64,000 nucleotides of DNA. Origin: Pseudoalteromonas rubra (GTDB taxonomy: Bacteria; Pseudomonadota; Gammaproteobacteria; Enterobacterales; Alteromonadaceae). The position numbers were made by a program, and so were the translations under genes. Below the pieces are notes generated by a model. The model was not told the DNA's origin, did no database searches, and was given only the letters and a program-made list of their open reading frames with translations. The stretch is from the NCBI RefSeq assembly GCF_001482385.1, contig NZ_CP013611.1, positions 2,294,001 through 2,358,000 of the forward strand. The letters are read 5' to 3'. Of this stretch, positions 18,324-27,253 are shown in pieces. How positions within the stretch are numbered: position 1 is the stretch's first letter; each line of letters starts with the position of its first letter.

Positions 18324-20510
18324 CTAGCTTTTCAAATACGCCAGTAAGTCGGCTTCAGCCATGGGTCTGGCAAAGAAAAACCCTTGTACTTCATCGCACC
18401 CCAGAGCACGCAAAATATCAGCTTGCTCTTGCGTTTCAACGCCCTCTGCAATGGTTTTAAGGCCCAAATGACGACCTAAAGAAATCACCAGCTCGGCAAT
18501 AGCGCCAGAGTCTTCATGCGGGATCCCTTTCACAAAGGCCCGGTCAATTTTAAGCCTAGCGAGCGGCAGCTTTTGTAAATAACTCAACGAAGAGAAGCCA
18601 GTACCAAAATCATCAATGGCGACTTCCACCCCAAAAGACTTCAACTCGCTCAGCGTATGTACCACAGTATTGATTTCATCCATCACTACACTCTCTGTGA
18701 CTTCGAGCTCAATTTTTTGTGGCTCAACATCATGATCCAGAATGGTTTGTTTAACCTGCTGCGCATAGTTGGAGACCTTAAACTGTGGCACAGAGACATT
18801 GACGGCCACACTGATATCATGTCCCAGTGAACTCAGCTGCTTCTGCATCATGCATGCCTGCTCCAGTACCCACTGACCAATCTCGACAATCAGCCCGGCA
18901 TCTTCGGCCAAGGGCACAAACACCGCAGGCGAAATGTAATCCCCCTTCCCGGTGGGCCATCTCAATAAGGCCTCACACCCAATCACCGTCATGGTTTGTA
19001 AACACAACTGAGGTTGATACCAGACTTCCAGTTTACGTTGTTCAAAATCTTGCCGCAGCTGGCGGATCAGGCCCAATCGCCAGGCCATTTTTTCTTCCAG
19101 ATCAGAGCTATACCAGTTGAGCGTTCGACGCGCCTGTTTCGCCTGGTTCAGGGCGATATAGGCCAGCTTCAGGGTTTCAAGGCCTTGTGATGAAAAGTCG
19201 ACTTGGCAACACACGCCAATATGAAAATGCATAGTCAATACGTGCTCACCAACCTGATAGGGGACAGTGAGCGCATCTAAAAACAGGGTTTCGTCAAAAC
19301 TTTGCTTGGGTAGCAGCACCCCAAATACATCAGCACCAATTCGTGACAATAACTCGCCCTGCGGACACTCCTGTTGCAAGCGCTCTTTAACAGCCAACAG
19401 CAGCAAATTCCCCACTTCCTGGCCTAAGCCATTGTTGATATCCGAAAACTGCGCAATATCAATCAACACGAATAACAGCTGCTCTTGCTCTGGCTTATAA
19501 TACTGGGCTATCTGATCGACAAAGTTTGCCCGGTTTGGCAAACGAGTTAGCGCATCTTTATAAGCAACGTCGCGCAGTTCATTGATCAGTTTGATATTAT
19601 CGAGACCCACACTGACATTGGTTAAAAAGATTTCAGCAAACTGCATTTGCGCCGCATTGGGCGGCTCTGCCAGTTCAAGATAAATAGCGGCACGGCGATT
19701 TTTACCTTGCAGTAAAAAGGTCACATCGTGATCGGTTTGCTGATGAGCATCCATATCAAAGCAGTTTTGCACCTGCATGATCACCCGGCCATTATCCACC
19801 TGCTCCAGCCCCTGGCCAATGTGTGCAAGATAAGGCTGTGTGCCGCCGAAGACCAGCACCTTGGCGTCTTTCTCTATCGCGCCGGCCACCAGGCCATGTG
19901 GTTCTGAACCCAAGATTTTAGCCAGCTGGTTGACCACCGACAGACCAAAAGAGGGCATATCCGTGTGGCCAAGGATCGCATGAGATGCCTCCAGAATATT
20001 GGTCAGTGCCACACTTTGTTGTTCGAGCTCGCAGATTTGTTGATATGACCGAATGGCCGTCAATAAAGAGGTAACCAGTTTCCCACGGGTCAGCTCGGTT
20101 TTCATTTTATAGTCATTGATGTCGTATTCGCGAATGACTTTTTCTTCCGGTGCATAACCCGGTTGCCCTGTACGCAAAATAATTCGCACGGCGTAGTTAC
20201 CAAACTCATCACGTACTTTTTTTACAACAGACAGACCCGCATCATCGCTTTCCATCACGACATCGAGCAATAAGATGCAAATTTCTGGATGTTGTGACAA
20301 CACGTCGAGTGCTTCTTTGCCCGAATATGCATGATGAAACTTGAGCGCGCGCCCCCAGAACTCTACGCCGGATAAGGCCAGTTTTGTGACCGAATGGATC
20401 TCCGGATCGTCATCCACAACCAGTACATCCCAATACGCGCTGACCGTTTCTTGTGAGTCATGCGTTGAGTCTTGATCCGCAAACAAAAACTCTTCTTGTT
20501 CTGACGCCAT
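18324..20510 (-). CDS. Response regulator with DUF3369, GGDEF and EAL domains
   Basis: About 728 residues. ATG 20510 is preferred because AAGG stands about 6 nt upstream. The N-terminal receiver domain has VDDD and the phosphoacceptor LLLDVVME. A DUF3369 sensor segment (about 160-320) follows. The GGDEF site is degenerate, reading RIGADVF where RGGDEF is expected, so cyclase activity is doubtful. The EAL domain is intact (GCEALLRW, DDFGTGFSSL, AEGVET), suggesting a phosphorylation-controlled c-di-GMP phosphodiesterase. No histidine kinase gene is adjacent. Confidence 0.92.
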   Translation of the reverse strand: MASEQEEFLFADQDSTHDSQETVSAYWDVLVVDDDPEIHSVTKLALSGVEFWGRALKFHHAYSGKEALDVLSQHPEICILLLDVVMESDDAGLSVVKKVRDEFGNYAVRIILRTGQPGYAPEEKVIREYDINDYKMKTELTRGKLVTSLLTAIRSYQQICELEQQSVALTNILEASHAILGHTDMPSFGLSVVNQLAKILGSEPHGLVAGAIEKDAKVLVFGGTQPYLAHIGQGLEQVDNGRVIMQVQNCFDMDAHQQTDHDVTFLLQGKNRRAAIYLELAEPPNAAQMQFAEIFLTNVSVGLDNIKLINELRDVAYKDALTRLPNRANFVDQIAQYYKPEQEQLLFVLIDIAQFSDINNGLGQEVGNLLLLAVKERLQQECPQGELLSRIGADVFGVLLPKQSFDETLFLDALTVPYQVGEHVLTMHFHIGVCCQVDFSSQGLETLKLAYIALNQAKQARRTLNWYSSDLEEKMAWRLGLIRQLRQDFEQRKLEVWYQPQLCLQTMTVIGCEALLRWPTGKGDYISPAVFVPLAEDAGLIVEIGQWVLEQACMMQKQLSSLGHDISVAVNVSVPQFKVSNYAQQVKQTILDHDVEPQKIELEVTESVVMDEINTVVHTLSELKSFGVEVAIDDFGTGFSSLSYLQKLPLARLKIDRAFVKGIPHEDSGAIAELVISLGRHLGLKTIAEGVETQEQADILRALGCDEVQGFFFARPMAEADLLAYLKS

Positions 20511-20686
20511 CATCAACCTTATGTTCAACTACTTTAGTTTCTGCGCACATAGCATATTTGCCTATGTGTTATCTTTTAAATTATGATAGGTTTTTACTAT
20601 CAAGATCCATACCCGTTAACACTCAAGTAATATTATAGTCGATGTTCAACAACTTGTGCTCGTTAACTAAATAATATAGCGGCTCT

Positions 20687-21226
20687 ATGCAGGTTATGAC
20701 AGCAACAATTTTTCGGACATTCACGTTCAGCATTGTTTTGATATTCGGCCTGGTTGTGGTCACCGCTTTACTTCCGTCTGACTATCGGGCTCAGACAACG
20801 CAACGGATCACCACCGATGACCTGCAAACGGTAAAAACCTATTTAAACGCCAGGCATTGGCAAGGATTATTGGCACCGCAAGCCGATTTGCAACTGACCT
20901 TTCTGACTAACGCCAGCCAGGTCGGCGGGTATGGTGAATTGCAACACCCCTGGGGGCTGGCAGAAGTCACGGTGCTAAGCCTGAGCCAACAGCACGTAAC
21001 GATACAGCTCAGATTCAATGCTGAGCATGTCGCACATATCGAGCTCTTGCTCAAGTCACAAGCTGATGTATTGGCGCTACAGCTCAGCGCCAGAGGTGAA
21101 AATCACACACCGTTAGTTGGAGGGCTTTATGCGCGTTTTGCAGCCTATTATACGGAACAACAACTCAAATTAATGATGAATCAGCTGATCAGCCAGTTAA
21201 AACTGCACACACAAGGAGCGGTATGA
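20687..21226 (+). CDS. Conserved hypothetical membrane-anchored protein
   Basis: 179 residues with one N-terminal hydrophobic helix (about 8-28) and a probable periplasmic domain. Family not recognised. It overlaps the next gene by four bases (ATGA at 21223-21226), so the two are translationally coupled and probably act together. The second ATG at 20696 is an alternative start; neither has a strong ribosome site. Confidence 0.7.
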   Translation: MQVMTATIFRTFTFSIVLIFGLVVVTALLPSDYRAQTTQRITTDDLQTVKTYLNARHWQGLLAPQADLQLTFLTNASQVGGYGELQHPWGLAEVTVLSLSQQHVTIQLRFNAEHVAHIELLLKSQADVLALQLSARGENHTPLVGGLYARFAAYYTEQQLKLMMNQLISQLKLHTQGAV

Positions 21227-22104
21227 CAATAAAAAATGCCCAGGCCCGTTCCAGTTTAGCCCTTCTTATTGAAGAGAAACTGGGATATGCCATGATCAAA
21301 CAGCCTAAAGCTGCGATTCAATCTGAAGACCGACGCTTTACGCAAACACCTAACCCCAATCAAAACCAATTTATTGTCCGCAGTGAACATGGCGTGCTCA
21401 AACGCGCACTGAAACGCAATCAATTGCAGCGTATTGCACAACAACGCAATATCGAGTCCATTATGGGGATGTCACTGACCTTGTGCCCGGATGTTACCAG
21501 TCGGGGGCGTCCGGACCCTGACTGGCTGGAGCATTTTATTGCCCTCGCAGAAGATATTGCCAACAGTGCCATGCAGAAACTCTGGGCGAAAATTCTAGTT
21601 GGCGAGTCAATCGCGCCGGGCACTTTTTCAATCAAAAGCCTGCAAACACTGAAACAAATGACGCAAAAAGAGGCGGATGCCCTACAGCGGTGCGCTTCCT
21701 TATGTGGCTACCTTGAAAAAGAAGACAGTTATTTAATTTTACTGGGCTTTTATAAAAAACCTTCGTTGTTTGATTTACTTCGAAAGGGTACGAAAGAATC
21801 ACTTAATCTGGCTCAGGCAGGGTTGAGCTTTCCTCATATTCTGACGTTAATGGACATTAACCTCATTTATCGGCAAGAAATTGAATCTGCCAACTTGCAA
21901 AAAGGCCAATCTCTGACACTCGCCTATCAGGGAAAACACCTCGCTATCGAAGCCAACAGCAACGATCTGGTGCTGAGTTATTACAAACTAACTCAAACTG
22001 GCGATGAACTGAAAAAGCTGATTAATACACCGGTCAATAAGACCTACAGGCAATTGCTCTCAAAAGCATTGGAAGAGGAGTTTACCCTGACCTGGGGCGC
22101 CTGA
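21223..22104 (+). CDS. TIGR03899/DUF2806-type conserved protein
   Basis: 293 residues, soluble. The block DPDWLEHFIALAEDIANSAM followed by QKLWAKILVGES and PGTFSIKSL resembles the DUF2806/TIGR03899 proteins found in Vibrio, Shewanella and Pseudoalteromonas. Function unknown. Starts inside the stop codon of the upstream gene. A long perfect inverted repeat follows the stop. Confidence 0.75.
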   Translation: MTIKNAQARSSLALLIEEKLGYAMIKQPKAAIQSEDRRFTQTPNPNQNQFIVRSEHGVLKRALKRNQLQRIAQQRNIESIMGMSLTLCPDVTSRGRPDPDWLEHFIALAEDIANSAMQKLWAKILVGESIAPGTFSIKSLQTLKQMTQKEADALQRCASLCGYLEKEDSYLILLGFYKKPSLFDLLRKGTKESLNLAQAGLSFPHILTLMDINLIYRQEIESANLQKGQSLTLAYQGKHLAIEANSNDLVLSYYKLTQTGDELKKLINTPVNKTYRQLLSKALEEEFTLTWGA

Positions 22105-22111
22105 TGAGTGA

Positions 22112-22151
22112 GGAATGTATCAAAGCAATAAACAGGCCCTTGATACATTCC
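22112..22151. terminator. 12-bp inverted repeat between converging genes
   Basis: GGAATGTATCAA (22112-22123) pairs perfectly with TTGATACATTCC (22140-22151) around a 16-nt loop. No T tract on either side. It lies between the TIGR03899 gene and the outer membrane protein gene and probably ends both transcripts. Confidence 0.55.
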
Positions 22152-22166
22152 TGATAGACGGCGTAT

Positions 22167-22928
22167 TTAGAAATGAACCTGCAAGCCGGCAAATGGGCCT
22201 GATGCATCGATATCTGTGGTGATATCATCAACGTCATCTAGTTCGACAACCATAGAGCGATAACCCGCACGAACTGCTACATCGACAGCCATATTATCGA
22301 TAAACTCCCAGGCTACCCCAATCTGGAAGTCCTGGATCTTACTGTCATCAATTGCCAGCACGCTGCCTTCAGCAAACACACTCAACCCGGTCAGTGGCAA
22401 ACCCACTTCCCCTCTAAGATAACCCAGTGGGATAAAACCTGAAAAGTCGACGGTCTCTGTGGTGGTTTCGCCATTGGCAAAACCCGTAACGCTGATCTCG
22501 CCATCAAAATGCTTAGCATTTAAACCAAAATCGAAAGAAATCAAATCGTTGTCAAACAGCTCATAATACAAGATGTAATCCATGTGGTCTAAATCACCCA
22601 CGGTATTGACCGTACCGCCTACGGTGAAGCTTTTATCACCGAAGTCGAAGGTTTCATTCAGTACCGCAGAACCATCTAGTTGTAACTCGGTATATTTGAG
22701 CTTAACGTTCGGGACCAGTGGCACCGGGTGTTCAAGCGCGGCGTAGAAGCTTGAGAAGTTTTTATCAGAAAAGTTAAAGTCTTGCTGATTACCCTTGTTT
22801 GCAAAGCTACCTTCAGGCTCTGCGCCCCATGCTTCACCACCCAGGTATAAACCCAACAGAGTGTCTGCTTGTGCCGCAGGTGCGAGGCAAGCCAGAGATA
22901 AGGCTGCCGCTAAACAGTACTTTTTCAT
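22167..22928 (-). CDS. TIGR04219 family outer membrane beta-barrel protein
   Basis: 253 residues with a signal peptide (MKKYCLAAALSLACLAPAAQA). The mature chain consists of alternating amphipathic strands and ends in GPFAGLQVHF, a C-terminal aromatic residue typical of Bam-dependent barrels. It resembles the TIGR04219 barrel family of marine gammaproteobacteria. Substrate unknown. Last of three co-directional genes with the DUF2333 and PCu(A)C genes. Confidence 0.85.
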   Translation of the reverse strand: MKKYCLAAALSLACLAPAAQADTLLGLYLGGEAWGAEPEGSFANKGNQQDFNFSDKNFSSFYAALEHPVPLVPNVKLKYTELQLDGSAVLNETFDFGDKSFTVGGTVNTVGDLDHMDYILYYELFDNDLISFDFGLNAKHFDGEISVTGFANGETTTETVDFSGFIPLGYLRGEVGLPLTGLSVFAEGSVLAIDDSKIQDFQIGVAWEFIDNMAVDVAVRAGYRSMVVELDDVDDITTDIDASGPFAGLQVHF

Positions 22929-22932
22929 TTAT

Positions 22933-23931
22933 TTATCCTTGCGCTAAAAGTTCACTGAGTTCAATAAGAGCCGCATTGGCTCGGGAAATATAGTTCGCCA
23001 TCACCAGTGAGTGATTGGCTACCAATCCAAAACCACTACCATTTAAAATCACCGGGCTCCACACCGTTTCCTGTGTGGCTTCAAGTTCCCGAATAATCTG
23101 TTGCAGGCTCACTTTTGCATTTTTCTTCTCGAGCACATCCGCAAAGTCGTATTCTACCGCTCTTAAAAAGTGTAACAGGGCCCAGGTAGCACCGCGGGAT
23201 TCATAAAATACATCATCAATCTTCCACCATGATGTTTTCACTTCATGATGATTCGCCGCATAAGTTGCCTGATTGGCTGCACTGTCACCTGCCAGGTCAG
23301 TGTTCAGCCTGTCCTGACCGACACTGGCGCTCAATCTCTGACTTAAACTCCCCATCCGCTTTTCAGCTTCTTTTAGCCAGCCTCTTAGATTATCCGCACG
23401 GGCATAAAACTGACTACTTTGATCGGTCGGGTTGGAAATTTGCAGCAGGTAATCATTTAGGTGAGCAATACCAGTGCGATACTCCCCTTCTGCACTGGGC
23501 CATAACCACGCTGTTGAACTAATATTAAATTGCGGCTGGGCTTTTTTTAGGCTGGGGTGCTCCGTCGATTGCGATTGAGAGCGACTAAAGTCTTTACGCA
23601 TAGACAGGGCCATGTCGCGCACCATTTCAAGCGCACCATATTCCCATGCAGGCATATTATCCATCATCACACTCGGTGGTAATACGTCATTAGACAAATA
23701 ACCACCGGGTTTATCGAGTAAAGTTTGCGAGACTGTGATTAAGGTATGTGTCGTCACATATCCTGTCACCAATTCGGTGTTCGATTGCTCTGCATGACGT
23801 TTAGCACTGCCGACCACATCGAACTGTTCGGGCTCAACACTCCAGTAAACTGCGAGACCATACCCCAATAGCAATACTGCGATCAGGCCAGCCCAAATCT
23901 TACCCATGTGATTGTGTGTGTTGTGATCCAT
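22933..23931 (-). CDS. DUF2333 family inner membrane protein
   Basis: 332 residues from ATG 23931 (AGGAG 5 nt upstream). One N-terminal transmembrane helix (about 10-30) precedes a large periplasmic domain with the family's conserved WWKIDDVFYESRGATWALLHFL segment. Function unknown. It sits 8 bp after the copper chaperone gene and 4 bp before the outer membrane protein gene, so the three are probably one transcript. Confidence 0.88.
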   Translation of the reverse strand: MDHNTHNHMGKIWAGLIAVLLLGYGLAVYWSVEPEQFDVVGSAKRHAEQSNTELVTGYVTTHTLITVSQTLLDKPGGYLSNDVLPPSVMMDNMPAWEYGALEMVRDMALSMRKDFSRSQSQSTEHPSLKKAQPQFNISSTAWLWPSAEGEYRTGIAHLNDYLLQISNPTDQSSQFYARADNLRGWLKEAEKRMGSLSQRLSASVGQDRLNTDLAGDSAANQATYAANHHEVKTSWWKIDDVFYESRGATWALLHFLRAVEYDFADVLEKKNAKVSLQQIIRELEATQETVWSPVILNGSGFGLVANHSLVMANYISRANAALIELSELLAQG

Positions 23932-23939
23932 CAATACTC

Positions 23940-24452
23940 CTAGTGATGCTGATGTCCATTTTTCGCGTTATGCATCTGCGCTTTAAGCGACACCACTTCA
24001 ATCAAGCCATAGACGCGATTGCCATCAGCAAAATATAGTGTAAGTTTACGATTTTCGCCTACTTTTAATGGTTTTGTCGGCTCAAAGGCCATCAGATGAT
24101 AGCCACCGGGCTTAAACTCAACTTGACTGTTGGGCGCAATCTCCAGTTTTTCTATCTTTTGCATGCGCATCATGCCATTAACATGTGCATGTTCGTGAAC
24201 CTCCACTCGCCCAAGCCCTTCAATTTCAGCTTTGAGAAGCGTCACCGCTTGTTGGCTGTTATTGGCAAGTGTGAAATAGCCGGCAGTGGAGCTGGCCATG
24301 GGCAAAAAGTCACGCAGCGTAGCGTGTGTCAGTTGCACTACGCCCTGCTCGGCGTGCGCATGGTGATGAGATTCGCCATGCGTGTGGTCCGGATGTGCCT
24401 GTGACATCCAAGGCAATGAACACAGCATAAAAAAGGCTAAATTTTTGATCAT
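23940..24452 (-). CDS. Periplasmic copper chaperone PCu(A)C
   Basis: 170 residues with a signal peptide (MIKNLAFFMLCSLPWMSQA). The copper site pattern H-x(n)-M...H-x-M is visible in HEHAHVNGMMRM and GGYHLMAF. Both ends carry extra histidines (HPDHTHGESHHHAHA and NGHQHH), which enlarges metal-binding capacity. The family delivers Cu(I) to cytochrome oxidase CuA/CuB sites; no oxidase gene is near. A 7-bp dyad lies 18 bp upstream of the start. Confidence 0.92.
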   Translation of the reverse strand: MIKNLAFFMLCSLPWMSQAHPDHTHGESHHHAHAEQGVVQLTHATLRDFLPMASSTAGYFTLANNSQQAVTLLKAEIEGLGRVEVHEHAHVNGMMRMQKIEKLEIAPNSQVEFKPGGYHLMAFEPTKPLKVGENRKLTLYFADGNRVYGLIEVVSLKAQMHNAKNGHQHH

Positions 24453-24470
24453 AAGCGCTTTCCTTGTTGA

Positions 24471-24490
24471 GTATAGTCCGTTTACTATAC
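24471..24490. promoter_or_regulatory. Inverted repeat upstream of the PCu(A)C gene
   Basis: GTATAGT (24471-24477) and ACTATAC (24484-24490) form a perfect dyad with a 6-bp centre. It lies where a promoter or repressor site would be expected. No regulator can be named. Confidence 0.4.
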
Positions 24491-24592
24491 CACATTGCCC
24501 TTAGTTTAACGCGCTTTCATCACCATTTCTTTACAGCCGTACAGTGTTCGTAAAGGGGCTGCTCCCTAATGCAGCCCCTCCGGCCAGACGCC

Positions 24593-24916
24593 TTAACACA
24601 GCGCCTGCTTATCGCTCACCAACCAGCCGATTGCAACCAGGAACAATAACGGAATGGCAATGAGAACAGAGTTAAATAGTAATGCTAACACTAGCCCAAT
24701 GAGCACAACTAATATCACGCCAAGCAACCCTATACTCAGCAATGCCAGTAAGGCAAAAACGGCGATCATCGCGACAAACAGGCTAAGCATTTCAATCCCG
24801 ACCCAACTTACATCCAAAACCATCTCTGGCACACTGAACCAGGCCAATGGAGAGGACACCCAGGAAAAAGCCGATAACACAACCAAGCCAATCAGTAAGA
24901 TCAATGCCGCTTTCAT
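24593..24916 (-). CDS. Small psp-operon membrane protein
   Basis: 107 residues, almost entirely hydrophobic, with three or four predicted helices (about 3-20, 42-60, 62-84, 86-104). The start codon follows TAGGAGG. Not recognised as PspB, PspD or PspG. It lies 8 bp after pspC in the same direction, so a role in the same envelope stress operon is likely. Confidence 0.65.
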   Translation of the reverse strand: MKAALILLIGLVVLSAFSWVSSPLAWFSVPEMVLDVSWVGIEMLSLFVAMIAVFALLALLSIGLLGVILVVLIGLVLALLFNSVLIAIPLLFLVAIGWLVSDKQALC

Positions 24917-24924
24917 AATGCCTC

Positions 24925-25131
24925 CTAAGTACGCTCCGACAGCACTACCCAGGCGATAAAATACGCCATCACAACTAACACAGGTGCTTTCAGTGCTAAT
25001 AACACCGTGATTAGGCGAACCAGCCAGGTTGGCATATCCAGTCTGTTTGCCAGCTTGCTACATACCCCACCGAGCTTTTTACGAGGCGGTTGTGAGCGTG
25101 TCGTATGGTAATAAGTGTCATGTTCTGTCAT
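24925..25131 (-). CDS. pspC: PspC domain protein
   Basis: 68 residues from ATG 25131, preceded by GAGGAG; the longer reading from 25146 lacks such a site. It consists of a single PspC domain, KKLGGVCSKLANRLDMPTWLVRLI, plus one transmembrane helix. It is much shorter than the 119-residue E. coli PspC and lacks its cytoplasmic extension. In the family PspC senses membrane stress and binds PspA. No pspB is present between it and pspA. Confidence 0.85.
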   Translation of the reverse strand: MTEHDTYYHTTRSQPPRKKLGGVCSKLANRLDMPTWLVRLITVLLALKAPVLVVMAYFIAWVVLSERT

Positions 25132-25190
25132 CAGAGTTCTCCTCATTGCTGCTACACCGGGTGCCCTTCGGCGACCGATAGTGCCAATAC

Positions 25191-25856
25191 CTAAGCCGGT
25201 TGATTTCTTTGTTTCAATTCAGCCAACGCCTTGTCGACCTGCTCTTCCCGAGCCAGGCTTTCCAATGCCTGCCATTGTGCTTGCTCCTTACTTACCAAGT
25301 CATAGCTGTCCACTTCAGCTTCTACTCGCTCAACTTTGCGCTCCAGATGCTCAAAGCGAGTTAACGCTGCTGCTATCGACTGCTGACTGGCCACGCTGCG
25401 CGCTTTCAGCTGCGTGGTGGCAGTGTGCTCTCGCCGAGCCAGCTGCGCCTCTTTTTGTCGCAATTGATGTATTTTTTCGCTCAGCGAGCGTGCATCCTGC
25501 GCCAACTTGTCGTGGATCTGTTGCAGCTGTGTTGCTTCTTCTTCAATGTGTTGCAGCGTCTGCTGGCATGCCTGCTTTTCCATCAGTGCTGCCCGGGCCA
25601 AATCTTCGCGGTCTTTTTGCAAAGCATACTCAGCCTGCTGCTGCCACTGCTCAACTTTTTTATTCACCACTTGCTCACGGCGTACCAGCGCTTTTTGTTC
25701 ACAGATCACCTGTACCACAGTGCTGCGGCACTCAGTCAGTGCCACTTCTAGCTGAGTCAGTATCTGACGCTGGTTCTTTTCAGGATCATCCGCTTTGTCG
25801 AGCAACGCATTGAACTCGGCTTTGATTAAATCTTCAATTCGATCGATTAAGGCCAT
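25191..25856 (-). CDS. pspA: Phage shock protein A (PspA/IM30)
   Basis: 221 residues, almost wholly coiled coil, with the amphipathic N-terminal helix MALIDRIEDLIKAEFNALLD that binds stressed membrane. Length matches E. coli PspA (222). The family stabilises the inner membrane and, in enterobacteria, inhibits the activator PspF. Start preceded by AAGGAG. A sigma-54-like promoter lies about 40 bp upstream. First gene of pspA-pspC-(107 aa). No pspF is adjacent. Confidence 0.93.
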   Translation of the reverse strand: MALIDRIEDLIKAEFNALLDKADDPEKNQRQILTQLEVALTECRSTVVQVICEQKALVRREQVVNKKVEQWQQQAEYALQKDREDLARAALMEKQACQQTLQHIEEEATQLQQIHDKLAQDARSLSEKIHQLRQKEAQLARREHTATTQLKARSVASQQSIAAALTRFEHLERKVERVEAEVDSYDLVSKEQAQWQALESLAREEQVDKALAELKQRNQPA

Positions 25857-25894
25857 GACAGGCTCCTTGAGTAAGCTAATGTTGATTAACTTAT

Positions 25895-25910
25895 TCCAAG
25901 GTTTATGCCA
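25895..25910 (-). promoter_or_regulatory. Possible sigma-54 promoter of the psp operon
   Basis: On the minus strand TGGCATAAACCTTGGA has GG-N10-GG, one base from the -24/-12 consensus GG-N10-GC. Position predicts a leader of about 25-30 nt before pspA. Psp operons are classically sigma-54 dependent. Confidence 0.5.
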
Positions 25911-25984
25911 AAAACAAACAATAATTTAAAATCAATGACTTAAGGTTTTAATTTGAGAAAAGAAGAAAAAAGAAAGGAAGGGTA

Positions 25985-26023
25985 TTTGGTCAAAAAAGCA
26001 TATAATTAGCTTTTTTGACCAAA
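25985..26023. terminator. 15-bp hairpin after dusA
   Basis: TTTGGTCAAAAAAGC (25985-25999) pairs perfectly with GCTTTTTTGACCAAA (26009-26023) around ATATAATTA. It begins 8 bp after the dusA stop and separates dusA from the psp operon. Confidence 0.7.
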
Positions 26024-26030
26024 ATAAGAA

Positions 26031-27044
26031 CTATAGTTCAGGAACAAAGGTCAGCGCCTTTTCCATGACACTGATATCGGCGCTTTTACCGTGACCATTT
26101 TCCGACAAATGACGACGGAAGCCACGTGCACCGGGCTGATTTTGGAAAATCCCCAGCATATGGCGCGCAATGTGCCAAAAGTTAGCCCCCTTTGACATCT
26201 CTGCTTCAATATAGTCGTACATACTACGAACTACCTGATGACGAGTCTGGGTAAACGCAGGTGCACCATACAGAGCACTGTCAACCTCAGCGAGCATAAA
26301 GGGGTTGCTATAGGCTTCTCGGCCTATCATCACGCCATCCAGGTGTGCCAAGTGGTGCTGACACTCTTCAATGGTTTTAACGCCACCATTGATGCTGATG
26401 TGCAGATCCGAATAATCCTGCTTCAATTTGTACACGCGCGGGTAATCCAGCGGCGGAATTTCCCGGTTTTCCTTGGGACTCAGACCCTGCAGCCAGGCTT
26501 TACGGGCATGGATAATAAAATCATCACAGCCGGCTCTCTTTGAGGCCTCAATCAGGCGGGTCAAAAATTCATAGGAATCCTGCTCATCAATACCAATCCG
26601 AGTTTTTACCGTTACCGGGATAGAGACTTCGCTTTTCATCGCCGCAACACACTCAGCGACCAGCTCAGGCTCTGCCATCAAACAAGCACCAAAGCGACCA
26701 TTTTGTACTCTGTCTGATGGACAGCCCACGTTGAGGTTTACTTCGTTGTAGCCGTATTGTTCGGCGCGTTTAGCACATTCAGCCAGCGCTTTGGGATCGG
26801 AGCCACCGAGCTGCAGTGCCACTGGCATTTCATGCTCACCAAAGTGCAAATAATCGCCTTTGCCAAAGATGATAGCACCGGTGGTGATCATTTCGGTATA
26901 CAGTACCGCATGCTTAGTCAGTTTACGGTGAAAGGTCCGGCAATGACGGTCCGTCCAATCCAACATCGGTGCAACGGAGAAGCGGCGAAACGCTGAATCA
27001 ACTGTCTTTACTGGGCTGGCGCCTGTTTTATCTGTGTTTGTCAT
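26031..27044 (-). CDS. dusA: tRNA dihydrouridine(20/20a) synthase
   Basis: FMN enzyme reducing U20/U20a in tRNA. ATG 27044 is chosen since AGAGG stands 5 nt upstream and it gives a family-length product (337 residues). The frame is open further upstream, but that stretch has no homology. The catalytic cysteine is in GRFGACLM, after [10 protein letters not shown]. The subgroup is supported by [17 protein letters not shown] and by [20 protein letters not shown]. Single gene with a strong downstream hairpin. Confidence 0.95.
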   Translation of the reverse strand: MTNTDKTGASPVKTVDSAFRRFSVAPMLDWTDRHCRTFHRKLTKHAVLYTEMITTGAIIFGKGDYLHFGEHEMPVALQLGGSDPKALAECAKRAEQYGYNEVNLNVGCPSDRVQNGRFGACLMAEPELVAECVAAMKSEVSIPVTVKTRIGIDEQDSYEFLTRLIEASKRAGCDDFIIHARKAWLQGLSPKENREIPPLDYPRVYKLKQDYSDLHISINGGVKTIEECQHHLAHLDGVMIGREAYSNPFMLAEVDSALYGAPAFTQTRHQVVRSMYDYIEAEMSKGANFWHIARHMLGIFQNQPGARGFRRHLSENGHGKSADISVMEKALTFVPEL

Positions 27045-27224
27045 ACTACCTCTGAAACGCCCAATTACACGGCTCCAAACCGCTACCTGCGTCAATAACC
27101 TAACCACATCCCAGCCCATGCTCTGCAAATAAGGCGTCGCTTGTGGTTATCAAAATAGATAAGGAGCGAATTATACACGCTGTTGCGGGGAGTTTCATCC
27201 AGCGATAATGCAGTGAAAGGAGAG

Positions 27225-27244
27225 AGCGGCCAAAACAGGCCGCT
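27225..27244 (-). terminator. Hairpin after galE
   Basis: AGCGGCC (27225-27231) pairs with GGCCGCT (27238-27244) around a 6-nt loop, 9 bp after the galE stop. No U tract. Confidence 0.5.
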
Positions 27245-27253
27245 TACTGAGGC

